Positions 52,565 through 61,735 of a stretch of DNA of 64,000 nt are shown piece by piece. Both the position numbers and the translations under genes were made by a program. Every line of letters begins with the position of its first letter. The first letter of the stretch is position 1. The stretch is from the NCBI RefSeq assembly GCF_003001695.1, contig NZ_PVYX01000002.1, positions 1,240,001 to 1,304,000 of the forward strand, read 5' to 3'. The notes beneath the pieces were generated by a model. It was given only the letters and a program-made list of their open reading frames with translations, was not told the DNA's origin and did not search any database. Origin of the DNA: Flagellimonas meridianipacifica (GTDB lineage Bacteria; Bacteroidota; Bacteroidia; Flavobacteriales; Flavobacteriaceae).

Positions 52565-52649
52565 AATTTTTCTTTTAGTTACTGCAAAGTTCGGAATGCC
52601 CTTTGAAAGGAAATAACCACTTTTCTATATAAAATAGCCAAAATGTCAT

Positions 52650-53540
52650 CTATATTGATTTTCGAAATTTATTTGGAGTCGTGCCACTGTGCTTCTTGAA
52701 GAAACGTGTAAAGTGGGTCGGTTCCTGAAAGTTAAGTTGATAGGCAATTTCAGCGACATCCAAACTAGTAAATGAAAGCATGGTTTTACTTTCCAAAAAA
52801 ATACGTTCTTGGATAACATCTTTTGCGGTTTTACCCGTGATTTGCTTAACGGTTGTGGTCAAATAATTTGGAGTAACATTAAGCTGTTCAGCATAATCCC
52901 CAACATTCCTTGAGTCTACGTAAAGCTTGTCCACAAGTTGTTGGAACTGCTGGGTAAGCACCTGTCCCCGTGAAAGATGACTTTCTGTTGTTTTATACCG
53001 TTCATATACCGACTTACAATTATAGAGTACCGAAGTAAGCATTCCTTGTAACATCCTTTCCTGGTAGGGGTGAGGATTATGAAACACAGAATGCATTCGT
53101 TCCATGTCCACCTCTAAAGACTTTTGTTCTTCAGGTGTCATTAGGAACACACTATTTTCAGAGAGTTTTAAAAAAGGAAATTCTCCCGTAAGATTTGGAA
53201 TGGACTGAGCAATGAACTCTTTTCTGAATTGCACATGATAGCCTTTAGTTTCAATATCACGAAACCATGAGAACACCTGACCGGGAACCACAAACCATAG
53301 TGGAAGTTCTGAGAGGTTTACCGCATTGGTATTTATGTTGATTTGACTTTTTCCGGTATTGCTCAAGATACCAATTTGAAAGAACCCTTGGCGGTAGGGA
53401 GGCATACATTTTCGAGCAGTAGGTTCTAAAGATTCCAACGTAAAAATATCAAACCCAGGAATATGGCTTCTATGGTCATATCCTGTAGCTTCGTGAAGAT
53501 CATTGCTGGTTTCGAATACTGGAATCTCATTTTGAACCAT
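52650..53540 (-). CDS. AraC-family transcriptional regulator (paralogue 1 of 3)
   Basis: 296 residues from the ATG at 53538-53540; a TTG 15 bases further upstream is less likely. N-terminal cupin-like ligand domain (about 1-165, with MPPYRQGFFQIGI and WFVVPGQVFSW), C-terminal AraC domain (about 190-296) with YAEQLNVTPNYLTTTVKQITG and LNFQEPTHFTRFFKKHSGTTP (in parts). It closely resembles the proteins at 57774 and 60659. Confidence 0.9.
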   Translation of the reverse strand: MVQNEIPVFETSNDLHEATGYDHRSHIPGFDIFTLESLEPTARKCMPPYRQGFFQIGILSNTGKSQININTNAVNLSELPLWFVVPGQVFSWFRDIETKGYHVQFRKEFIAQSIPNLTGEFPFLKLSENSVFLMTPEEQKSLEVDMERMHSVFHNPHPYQERMLQGMLTSVLYNCKSVYERYKTTESHLSRGQVLTQQFQQLVDKLYVDSRNVGDYAEQLNVTPNYLTTTVKQITGKTAKDVIQERIFLESKTMLSFTSLDVAEIAYQLNFQEPTHFTRFFKKHSGTTPNKFRKSI

Positions 53541-53585
53541 ATCTAAAAGTAACAAATTTGAGCAATTGGGAAACCCTCTTTTATT

Positions 53586-53678
53586 CTATAAAACTTCACT
53601 TACCATAGCTAGTCCAGCAATCATTACAATTACTGAAACGGTAAGATAAAGCAAGGTGATAAGTACAAACTTTTTCAT
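53586..53678 (-). CDS. Possible 30-residue single-pass membrane peptide
   Basis: ATG at 53676-53678 to TAG gives 30 codons: two Lys, then a hydrophobic span (FVLITLLYLTVSVIVMIAGLAM) and a short SEVL tail. Such short membrane peptides are common beside regulators. It sits in the otherwise empty 266 bases between the AraC and MFS genes, on the same strand. Evidence is composition and position only. Confidence 0.35.
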   Translation of the reverse strand: MKKFVLITLLYLTVSVIVMIAGLAMVSEVL

Positions 53679-53806
53679 GACTAATTAATTTAATACTGTA
53701 AAGTTCGTGCTAAATAGGGGCGAGGCATTAACCCAAACCAATGGAGAAATGACCAAAATCTAATCTATAGACCAGTTGAGTAAGTTTAAGTTTCAAAAAG
53801 ATATAA

Positions 53807-55138
53807 TCAAACGGGTTGTAAAACCTTGCTCTTATCCTTTTTTAACTGTTTAGAAGCCAATAATATGGCAATAAGAAGAAAAATAATACTACCACCAATA
53901 AAGACTAGGGTCGTGAGTTTTTCAAAAAGGATACCTCCAGTGACCAAACCCAACATACTTGCAATGCTTCCCATGGAAGTACCGTAACCTTGAATGGCAC
54001 CTTGTACATTCTTGTTGCCAACACGGGACAACAAGGCAAGAAAACTGGGCCACATGAGACCATTTCCCAAAGAAAGAAGGGTAATTGCGGAGTAAAGAAG
54101 GATTAGTTGTTGCTGGGACATCAAAAAGAAACTTGTAGCCAACAATAACGATCCTACGAGCACTAGTGATTGACTGGAGAACTTCTTCGAAAGCCTATTC
54201 AACAAAGGACCTTGGACCAAAAACATAATTAGACTGGAATAGGCCAAGAATATGCCTAGGTCTATTGCGGACCATCCCAATAAGCTGCTGGCGTAAATGG
54301 GTAATCCCGCATAAAAAAGACTGAAGGCAAAAAAAGTTAAAAAGTATACTATATATAATATAGGTACACCATCAATATTCCAAACTTGTTTTAGCCCTTT
54401 TCTGTTTTCAGGTTCAAGGGCCATACTCCCTTCAGTAAAACAGTCTTTATGTTCCACTTGAAAAAACCGCCGAACATTTTTTAATGAAATGTTTCCAGTA
54501 TCAACGATGCAGGGCACACTTTCTTCCAATCTGAAGCCAATGACAAAAATGGCTATTAGCGATATGATTGCCGCAATCAGTAAAGGTAGAACCTCTCCAA
54601 GCATAGTGCTGGCCAGAAGACCTGCAAATGCTGGACCGATAACAAACCCCAGACTCGTTGAAGCTCCCATCTTTCCAAAATTTTGATTGCGGTCTTCATC
54701 TGTTGAAATATCAGACATGTAGGCATTTGCAACGGATATGTTTCCCCCAGTAAATCCATCAAAAATACGGGCCAAAAAGATGATTAAAAGAGGTAATGTC
54801 ATGTAGTAGGAACCTGTAAGGTCAGTATTCTGTTTCCAAAGTTCCGTTTCGGGCAATATGAATGCCAGAAGAAATAAAGACCACGCCAAAAAAGTACCCG
54901 ACTGTGATAGTATCAACACCTTTTTTCTTCCAATCTTGTCCGATAGCCTTCCTAAAATTGGGGCGCCTATGAATTGAAAGAAAGGATAGGTTGCGCCTAG
55001 GATACCGTAAATAAAACCATTTCCACCAAAATCAGTTACAATAAAAATCAATATGGGCATTACCACACTATAACCCAGTATTCCGATAAAATTTACCAGT
55101 AGAATTGGGAAAATGTTGGATTTAAAGAAAGTCAGCAA
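53807..55138 (-). CDS. Major facilitator superfamily transporter (TetA-like)
   Basis: 443 residues, twelve transmembrane helices. The MFS motif GRLSDKIGRKKVLI lies between helices 2 and 3, and DGFTGGNISVANAYMSDI resembles TetA-type transporters. A cytoplasmic loop (about 215-245) is longer than usual. The start is a TTG, as no ATG is near. It probably exports a hydrophobic compound. An AraC gene downstream on the same strand may control it. Confidence 0.92.
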   Translation of the reverse strand: MLTFFKSNIFPILLVNFIGILGYSVVMPILIFIVTDFGGNGFIYGILGATYPFFQFIGAPILGRLSDKIGRKKVLILSQSGTFLAWSLFLLAFILPETELWKQNTDLTGSYYMTLPLLIIFLARIFDGFTGGNISVANAYMSDISTDEDRNQNFGKMGASTSLGFVIGPAFAGLLASTMLGEVLPLLIAAIISLIAIFVIGFRLEESVPCIVDTGNISLKNVRRFFQVEHKDCFTEGSMALEPENRKGLKQVWNIDGVPILYIVYFLTFFAFSLFYAGLPIYASSLLGWSAIDLGIFLAYSSLIMFLVQGPLLNRLSKKFSSQSLVLVGSLLLATSFFLMSQQQLILLYSAITLLSLGNGLMWPSFLALLSRVGNKNVQGAIQGYGTSMGSIASMLGLVTGGILFEKLTTLVFIGGSIIFLLIAILLASKQLKKDKSKVLQPV

Positions 55139-55252
55139 CCCTTAGTTTTTTAGAACATCTTCAAGATATTGATTTAAAAGAAATAAGGGAATCTTTTTTT
55201 GGTCTAAAGTATATTTAAAAATATTTTTAAATCTTAAGACTACGCAACAACT

Positions 55253-55771
55253 ATGGAACAGGAGATAGAAAAGGCCAAACCCAATGACAAAGAAGAATTA
55301 TATCAACTCTACAAAAAGGTTGCTGGTGTTTCTGATGGAATTATAAGAAATGAGGAAGAAATTGATGCTGCCTATATCACTGATTTTCTCACCAAATCGA
55401 TTGATAAAGGGTTGATTTTAACTGCAATAATTGAGGGGAAAATTGTTGGAGAAATCCATGCGTACACTCCGGATATTTATGCATTTCAACATATATTGAC
55501 AGATTTGACTATAGTAGTTGACCCTATGTATCAAGGAAAAGGTATTGGAAGACGGCTTTTTGAAAAGTTTTTGAGTATAGTAACCAATGATTTAACACAT
55601 ATCAGACGAATTGAGCTCTACACTCGAGAGCATAACCTGAGAAATATCAAATTCTATGAGAGTCTCGGGTTTATAAATGAGGGGCGTCAAAAGGACAAGA
55701 TTTATGTTTCCAAGTCGACTTTTGAAACCCCAATTCATATGGCTTGGTTTAATCCAAACTATCATGGTTGA
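55253..55771 (+). CDS. GNAT-family N-acetyltransferase
   Basis: 172 residues. Gcn5-related fold with LTIVVDPMYQGKGIGRRLFEKF (in short: YQGKGIGRR is the acetyl-CoA loop), and RNIKFYESLGFINEGR as the C-terminal motif. The acceptor is unknown. Its stop is one base before the stop of the convergent aldo/keto reductase gene, so transcripts overlap. Confidence 0.9.
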   Translation: MEQEIEKAKPNDKEELYQLYKKVAGVSDGIIRNEEEIDAAYITDFLTKSIDKGLILTAIIEGKIVGEIHAYTPDIYAFQHILTDLTIVVDPMYQGKGIGRRLFEKFLSIVTNDLTHIRRIELYTREHNLRNIKFYESLGFINEGRQKDKIYVSKSTFETPIHMAWFNPNYHG

Positions 55772-55772
55772 C

Positions 55773-56591
55773 TTAAACTTTTTGATGAATCCTTGATTTC
55801 ACCTCATGGGCTTGTAGATTTTCCAATAAATGTTTTTCCGATGAAGTTCCAGGAATGGAAATCACATTAGGTGCATAGTCCAACAGCCATTTTAAAGACA
55901 TTTGGTTAATGGTCATTCCCTCGCTTTCTGCTTTTTCCATAGCAGCTGGTCCCCAGGTATTCCGTGCTATAGGAGTATGCGCAATAAAGGCGATGTTTTC
56001 GGCTGTTGTTTGATTTACAATGGCCTCATGCGTTTGGTCAATAAAATTGAAAGCATTTTGGACCGCATCGATTTTCGCTACTTGATGCGCTCTATTCAAT
56101 TCATCAACAGTAACATTTGAAATCCCAATATGTTTTATTTTTCCCTCTTTTTGAAATTGGGCCAAAGCACCTACCGATTCTTCTATGGGAATATTTGGGT
56201 CCACCTTGTGCAAAAAGTATAAGTCAATCGTTTCTGTTTTCAATCTTCTAAGGCTTCCCTCAATTGCTGTGCGCAAGTAATAGGGATGACCATTGGGGAT
56301 AACCGCTCCAGGTTGGTATTTAATGAAACCACCTTTGGTAGCTACCAATACTTCGTTTTTGAAGGGTTCAATGGCTTCTTGAACCAACAACTCAGAAGTG
56401 TACGGGCCGTAGGCATCCGCCGTATCAATAAAATTGACCCCATTTTCTATAGCCTTACGAATTACCGAAATGGCATTTTTCTTATCTCCGGTATCTCCCC
56501 AGATTCCTGGACCCGTAGTGGCCCGCATGGTTCCAAAACCAATCCGGTTGATTTCGAAATCGCCTAGTTTGAATGTATTGTTTGTTTCCAT
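55773..56591 (-). CDS. Aldo/keto reductase
   Basis: 272 residues, TIM barrel. Catalytic tetrad visible as Asp and Tyr in DTADAYGPYTSE, Lys in VATKGG and His in FLHKVDP. NADPH-binding end SIPGTSSEKHLLENL. It reduces carbonyl substrates. It lies downstream of the alpha/beta hydrolase (53 bases) on the same strand, with an AraC paralogue gene further upstream. Confidence 0.94.
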   Translation of the reverse strand: METNNTFKLGDFEINRIGFGTMRATTGPGIWGDTGDKKNAISVIRKAIENGVNFIDTADAYGPYTSELLVQEAIEPFKNEVLVATKGGFIKYQPGAVIPNGHPYYLRTAIEGSLRRLKTETIDLYFLHKVDPNIPIEESVGALAQFQKEGKIKHIGISNVTVDELNRAHQVAKIDAVQNAFNFIDQTHEAIVNQTTAENIAFIAHTPIARNTWGPAAMEKAESEGMTINQMSLKWLLDYAPNVISIPGTSSEKHLLENLQAHEVKSRIHQKV

Positions 56592-56644
56592 CTTTTGTGT
56601 GTTTAAAGCGACCCCAATAGGTAGAGGCCGCTATTTTTTCTGAT

Positions 56645-57670
56645 TTATAATGATTTCAAGTGCTTTTTCATAAAAGGCACAACTGCATCCACGGCTTGTT
56701 GCATTTCAGGGTAAACATCATAGTAGTTGAAGTGATAACCCGTACCCCAAACCAATTCCTTTTCACCCTGCAATAGACTGTAAAACTTCTTGGCCTGGTC
56801 AGGAATTAGGGCATCATCAGTTGAAAATACAAGTGTTGGAATATTGATTTTATCTGCCTGAGAAATAGGGTCAAATTTCTCTACCCAATCAATCCAAGCA
56901 CTCCATGACACTTCGTTTTTCCAGTTTTCGATTGCACCACCTCGGTTTTCGTCGAAATAATATTCTCCAGGGGTCAAATTGAAGCCTTCCACCTCAGGGG
57001 TATTGGTAAAAATTTGTGTTTTTTGATTTTCACCAGTAACTTCAAAGCGCTGTTGGTTTTCCAACGCACGTTGATGGTTTTTTTCCAAGGTCTCTTTTCC
57101 CCAAAAAGGTTCAGCAAGGGCTGGTTCGTACATCCATGGCACAACGGCTGCTATGGCATCAACGCGATCGTCTTCAACTGCCAAGTACGCTGCGTTACCT
57201 CCAGAAGTACAGACACCCACCATCCCGATATTATCAACATAGGGGAGTTCTTCCAAAAATGTTACCGCAGCCATAAGGTCTTTGAGTTTTCCGTCCACAT
57301 TTTCATTCTGACGTGGAAGGCCATCACTTTCACCCCAGCTGGCGTAATCGAAATCAATTACCAGGAACCCTTCTCTTGCTAGCATGTTTGCATAATTATC
57401 GGGCATCATTTCTTTCACTGAAGAAACCGACCCTTGTACAATAAGCGCTGGATAGTTAAGTTTTTCGTCAAACCCCTCAGGCTTGAACAAGTGGCCCACC
57501 AAGTTCAGGCCATCACGTTGAAAGCTGATATCTTCCATGGATATAGCTGTTGTTTTCTCTACTGTTTTCATTTCTTTGATTTTTAAAGTATTAATGGATT
57601 TTTGAGTAATCCCTATCATAGGCAGCATAAGGGCCCAGAGGAATACGGCTATAGGTTTCATTGTTTTCAT
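56645..57670 (-). CDS. Secreted alpha/beta hydrolase
   Basis: 341 residues. Signal peptide (MKTMKPIAVFLWALMLPMIG). Alpha/beta fold with nucleophile elbow GVCTSGGNAA, where Cys or Ser may serve as the nucleophile, STDDALIPDQAKKF for the Asp and GTGYHFNYY for the His. Related to the dienelactone-hydrolase-like YcjY group. The substrate is unknown. It is followed by the aldo/keto reductase on the same strand. Confidence 0.87.
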   Translation of the reverse strand: MKTMKPIAVFLWALMLPMIGITQKSINTLKIKEMKTVEKTTAISMEDISFQRDGLNLVGHLFKPEGFDEKLNYPALIVQGSVSSVKEMMPDNYANMLAREGFLVIDFDYASWGESDGLPRQNENVDGKLKDLMAAVTFLEELPYVDNIGMVGVCTSGGNAAYLAVEDDRVDAIAAVVPWMYEPALAEPFWGKETLEKNHQRALENQQRFEVTGENQKTQIFTNTPEVEGFNLTPGEYYFDENRGGAIENWKNEVSWSAWIDWVEKFDPISQADKINIPTLVFSTDDALIPDQAKKFYSLLQGEKELVWGTGYHFNYYDVYPEMQQAVDAVVPFMKKHLKSL

Positions 57671-57773
57671 TGTATTGTTTTTAAGGAGTTTATTTTCAAT
57701 ACAAATCTACCTCTGGAACTTTCGGAACAGGGAACCAATAAATGTTATGGTATGACCAATTTCTTGGTTCTTC

Positions 57774-58673
57774 CTAAGACTTGGATTTTCTAAATTGGCC
57801 GGGGGTGGTTCCTCGGTGCTTTTTGAAAAATCGATTGAAATGGGTGGGTTCGTCAAAATTAAGGCGATAACCAATTTCCTTATTGCTCAGGTCGGTATGC
57901 TTCAGGAGATATTCGGCTTCCAATAACAATCTATTGTCGATAATGCTTTTGGCATTGGTACCTAGAGTCTGGAGTATGGTTTGACTGAGATAATTGGGAG
58001 TGATGTTCAGCATATCGGCGTAATCGTTCACGGTGCTGGTCTTTAAGAAATTCTCGTTGACCAACTTTCGATAACGGGCGGTTATGCCATCCGTGACCTT
58101 CCTTTCGGGCATATTCTTATTCCGCTCTTCGTATTCCTGGTTGCATTGCCACAATATGGCCTGCAAGTTTGCCTTAATCAACTCTTGCCCGGTCCGCTGA
58201 CCGCTAGTGTAATTATCAAAAATCTGATGGTAATAGAAACCGAACTTTTCGGCATTTTGTACATCCAACTCGAATAAGTTAGCCTCATAAATATTAAAGA
58301 ATGGAAAATCGCTAAGTGCACGCTCTCGAAAGAGCTCCCCTAAAAAGGCAGGATGGAAGAACAATACAAAACCAGAAAGGTCACCTTGAATCCCTTCCCA
58401 TTTATGTACCTGTCCAGGGGCATTGAACACCAGATATTTTTCGGGTGTTTCAAATGTATCATCGTTGATCTGATAGGATAAGCTGGTACCACCCAAAACT
58501 AGGGACACTTCGTAAAAATCATTTCGGAAGGGTGGTACGTTTACGGGCAGTTTTTCCCGTAGGTCTTCATGTTTGCTTATATGGAAAATCTCTACGGCGT
58601 TTCCTATATCGAGGCCCAAATGGAGATACAGGTCTTTGATGGTTTTGTGTATGGGTATGTGCGAAGAACTCAC
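57774..58673 (-). CDS. AraC-family transcriptional regulator (paralogue 2 of 3)
   Basis: 299 residues from a GTG at 58671-58673. Cupin-like ligand domain (VPPFRNDFYEVSLVLGG; ending near 150) and C-terminal AraC domain (YADMLNITPNYLSQTILQ, NFDEPTHFNRFFKKHRGTTP in parts). Same family as 52650 and 60659. It precedes the hydrolase and aldo/keto reductase genes and is divided from the upstream SDR gene by a terminator at 58772. Confidence 0.9.
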   Translation of the reverse strand: MSSSHIPIHKTIKDLYLHLGLDIGNAVEIFHISKHEDLREKLPVNVPPFRNDFYEVSLVLGGTSLSYQINDDTFETPEKYLVFNAPGQVHKWEGIQGDLSGFVLFFHPAFLGELFRERALSDFPFFNIYEANLFELDVQNAEKFGFYYHQIFDNYTSGQRTGQELIKANLQAILWQCNQEYEERNKNMPERKVTDGITARYRKLVNENFLKTSTVNDYADMLNITPNYLSQTILQTLGTNAKSIIDNRLLLEAEYLLKHTDLSNKEIGYRLNFDEPTHFNRFFKKHRGTTPGQFRKSKS

Positions 58674-58771
58674 TTTCCTAAGATACGGTTTAGGGGTAGA
58701 AAGGGCAACTAAGAAAATGAGAATTTGTGTTATACTTTATAATGGCCCACCTGTAACGAATATATAGCAGA

Positions 58772-58796
58772 AAAGCCATCCCAATCGGATGGCTTT
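58772..58796 (-). terminator. Rho-independent terminator for the SDR gene at 58820
   Basis: AAAGCCATCC (58772-58781) pairs perfectly with GGATGGCTTT (58787-58796) around a five-base loop. Read leftwards, it ends in TTTT and follows the SDR stop at 58820. Confidence 0.75.
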
Positions 58797-58819
58797 CCTT
58801 TCTTTGTGAAACTTTACTT

Positions 58820-59677
58820 CTATACCATTTGATTAACTGGGAAATCCGTTGGTCTACCAATAGATTCATAGGTAGCAAGGTCTTTTAAAGATTGGTGGTA
58901 ATGTCCAGAAATGGCTTCATAGGCGTACTCGCCTAACGGAAATAGCAGTGGCGGGTTGTCCAAGCCCACCAATTCATAAATCGCTTTTGCGCCTTTAGCA
59001 GGATCTCCGGCTTGTTTCCCATCGATGGATTTGACCCATTCCATATCCTTACCTACAGATTCATTATAATCTTGTATTTCGGTTTCCTTATAAGTTGCAG
59101 AGTTGCCCGCCCAATTGGTCCGAAAGGGCCCAGGTTCTACGTTTGTTACCTTTATCCCCAAATGTGCCACTTGTTTGGCCAAGGAATGTCCTATTCCCTC
59201 TAGAGCAAATTTGGACCCATTATAGATTCCAGAGGATACAAAACCTATCACCCCGCCAACACTTGTAATGTTGATGATATGGCCTTCTTTCTGTTCACGC
59301 ATATAAGGCAATACATTTTTAATCAATGAAATCGGACCAAAAACATTAATGTCGAATTGTCTTCTTACCTCTTCATTGGATACCTCTTCAATGCTTCCTA
59401 AGGAACCATATCCAGCGTTATTGACCAGCACGTCTATTCTTCCGAAATGTTGGATTGCCGTCTCGATTCCAGCCTTTACTTGTTGATTATCGGTTACGTC
59501 AAGTACAACCCCGAATTTCCGTGATTCAATATCAGTAAAAGATTCTGCCTGTTCCTTTTTTCTAAAGGTACCTATGGCGATGTCGCCATTGTTTGCTATT
59601 GTGTTGACTAACTCTTTTCCAAAACCGGTTGATGCCCCTGTAACAAACCATACTTTTTTATTCTTCTTTGTTTCCAT
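58820..59677 (-). CDS. Short-chain dehydrogenase/reductase
   Basis: 285 residues. TGASTGFGKELV at the N-terminus, LVNNAGYGSLG, Ser in NITSVGG, catalytic Tyr-x3-Lys in YNGSKFALEGIG, and a longer C-terminal substrate segment. It belongs to the oxidoreductase-like SDR group with NAD(P) specificity not determinable here. Followed by a terminator, then an AraC gene on the same strand. Confidence 0.93.
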   Translation of the reverse strand: METKKNKKVWFVTGASTGFGKELVNTIANNGDIAIGTFRKKEQAESFTDIESRKFGVVLDVTDNQQVKAGIETAIQHFGRIDVLVNNAGYGSLGSIEEVSNEEVRRQFDINVFGPISLIKNVLPYMREQKEGHIINITSVGGVIGFVSSGIYNGSKFALEGIGHSLAKQVAHLGIKVTNVEPGPFRTNWAGNSATYKETEIQDYNESVGKDMEWVKSIDGKQAGDPAKGAKAIYELVGLDNPPLLFPLGEYAYEAISGHYHQSLKDLATYESIGRPTDFPVNQMV

Positions 59678-59873
59678 TTTTGTATTGTTTTTAATTTGTA
59701 TGGTTCAAAATTAAAGTGGGACGCTAAGGGAGGCATGACCAGTTTATGGGTTGGAATGACCATTCCTCATAAGCCATTGCGAATAAGTTGGGACTGTTCT
59801 TGAAAACAGAAATCCTTTTTAAAGGTTGTGATTTGAGTTACGAGCTAATCGTGTTTGAAAATTGTTTGTTGAG

Positions 59874-60275
59874 CTAAGACAATTCCTTGGAGCTTAACGT
59901 TTCCCCTTCCCTAGGCAAATCATATTGAATCCATTCGCTGTTTAAATGAACATCGTAAGAATCCAATCGACCAGGTCCCACATTTTTGTAGGCATGGGGA
60001 ATGTTCGCCGGTCCAATGACCAAATCTCCTTCTTTGGCGATGAACTTATTTTCGCCCACGGTGAACTCAGCTGTACCCTCCAGAATATGAAAGATTTCGT
60101 CATAAGGATGGAGATGCAAGTTGGGGCCTTCACCAATTTCGTCCACACTATATCGGATAACGACAACATTGGTGCCATAAGGATGGCCTTCTAAAACGCC
60201 TTTAGGTGGGTCTTGTTTCTTTATCCATTGGTCTTTTGGGATGTGAACCGGTTCTATTCTTGATTTTTTAGGCAT
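59874..60275 (-). CDS. Single-domain cupin protein
   Basis: 133 residues with the cupin motifs HLHPYDEIFHILEGTAEF (motif 1, His and Glu) and VIGPANIPHAYKNVG (motif 2), so metal binding is likely. Small cupins can be enzymes or binding proteins; the function is unknown. The upstream 80 bases lead to the small membrane gene on the same strand, and 196 bases with no gene separate it from the SDR start. Confidence 0.88.
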   Translation of the reverse strand: MPKKSRIEPVHIPKDQWIKKQDPPKGVLEGHPYGTNVVVIRYSVDEIGEGPNLHLHPYDEIFHILEGTAEFTVGENKFIAKEGDLVIGPANIPHAYKNVGPGRLDSYDVHLNSEWIQYDLPREGETLSSKELS

Positions 60276-60355
60276 GGCAGTGATTTTAAAGATTATCTCT
60301 AAAAGTTAATGGTTTTGAACGTTATGACCATAGCTAGTTCTCATTTACCAAAGCA

Positions 60356-60562
60356 CTATTTTGGCAACTTTACTTTTGAAAAGACCTTGGTCCAAAATGG
60401 AATAAGGAAATACACCATCAAGGGTACTAGAACAAGGGTCAAAATCAAGGTTCTTAGTAAAATTGGCAGATGGTTCAAGTACGTTCCAAATACCAATAGT
60501 ATAGCGGTTATCGCTGGATAAATGGCTATCCAAACAATCAATGTGGTTTTTAATTTTTTCAT
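60356..60562 (-). CDS. Small two-helix membrane protein
   Basis: 68 residues from the ATG at 60560-60562 (MKKLKTT); a longer frame starting upstream lacks the usual start. Two transmembrane spans (about 7-29 and 36-58) with a short loop HLPILLRT, and a basic C-terminus. I recognise the general type from flavobacteria but no function. It lies between the AraC (60659) and cupin genes, all leftward. Confidence 0.65.
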   Translation of the reverse strand: MKKLKTTLIVWIAIYPAITAILLVFGTYLNHLPILLRTLILTLVLVPLMVYFLIPFWTKVFSKVKLPK

Positions 60563-60658
60563 CACTTTACGATTTTTGATTACTATTAATCTATAGTTCA
60601 AAAGTAGTTTCGAAAACAGTGTTGGATAAAACCAAAAAGTAATAAAGAATGACCAATT

Positions 60659-61564
60659 TTAAGCGGTGCGCAATTGAAGAGGTGTTTTGCCTGTTTTCTT
60701 CTTTACGAAGCGAACAAAATGGGTAGGATTGTCAAAGTGAAGGTCATAGGCAATCTCGCTTACGGTTTTAGAGGTTTGTAGCAGCAGGGATTTTGCCTCT
60801 TGTAGTCTTCTATTATGAACTAGTTGCAAAGCTGTATTCCCCGTAAGACTTTTGACCACATAATTCAGATGGGTAGGATGGATGGCCAGACTTTCAGCAA
60901 ACTCTCTGACAGACTTTAGTACATTCTCTTTGTCAGTACCATATTGCTGCTCAATCAATTGATTGTAGCTATTGAGAATACGCTTATCCGAATCCTGAAC
61001 AACCGAACTTGTACCTAACTTTTCTTCATATAAATTCTTGGATTCCAGCAGTACAATGTTCAAGTAAGAGCGAAAGATATCTTCCTTGTTGGACAAAGTT
61101 TGCTTGGATAAAGAGATGATGTTTTCGCAGGTTTGTTGCAGATGTTGACTTTCTTCCGGGGTTATCTTTATACTCATGGAAGCATTATGGGTAAAAAAGG
61201 GAAAGTCAGAATGTAATTTGTTCTTTTTATGGACTACTGAATAGAAGTCCGAGGTAAAATAGATGACATAACCACTCATAGGCGCTATACTTTCCCAGGA
61301 CTGAATATGGCCATCACCAGAAAAAAACAATGTGTTGGTTTCCAGATGCGCATTATCTTGGTTGTTGCGCATCTCAATCCCACCGCTGAGGATGAGCATG
61401 ATTTTGTAAAACCGTTTGCGATAGGGCGGCATCCTTTGAGGAATTACCTTGGCGGAATCTTCCAATCTTCCTATAGCAAAACCATCAAATACAGGGCATT
61501 TAAAATTGATGAAGTCAAAGTACTCCTGAATTGTGGCCAACGTATGGATACCATCTATTTTCAC
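60659..61564 (-). CDS. AraC-family transcriptional regulator (paralogue 3 of 3)
   Basis: 301 residues from a GTG at 61562-61564, as no ATG is suitably placed. Cupin-like part with [18 protein letters not shown], AraC domain with [18 protein letters not shown] and [21 protein letters not shown] in parts. Clearly homologous to the proteins at 52650 and 57774. The small membrane and cupin genes follow on the same strand, and the efflux operon lies upstream. Confidence 0.9.
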
Positions 61565-61698
61565 TATAGAAAGGTATTACATTTAGAACAAAAAACAGCG
61601 ACCCTCATGTAGAGAAATCGCCGTTCTATCCAACACTAAAATCAATAAAACGCTAAACTGAAAAAGCTTTAACTGTATTCAGTTTGGCTAGTTGAATT

Positions 61699-61720
61699 GA
61701 CCCCAAGCTAGACTTGGGTC
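61699..61720. terminator. Stem-loop after the TolC-like gene (terminator or palindromic repeat)
   Basis: CCCAAG (61702-61707) pairs with CTTGGG (61713-61718) around CTAGA, extended by GA/TC with one bulged C. It lies 16 bases past the leftward TolC-like stop. No long T run, so a REP-like palindrome is possible. Confidence 0.4.
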
Positions 61721-61735
61721 TCAACCTATGTGTTG

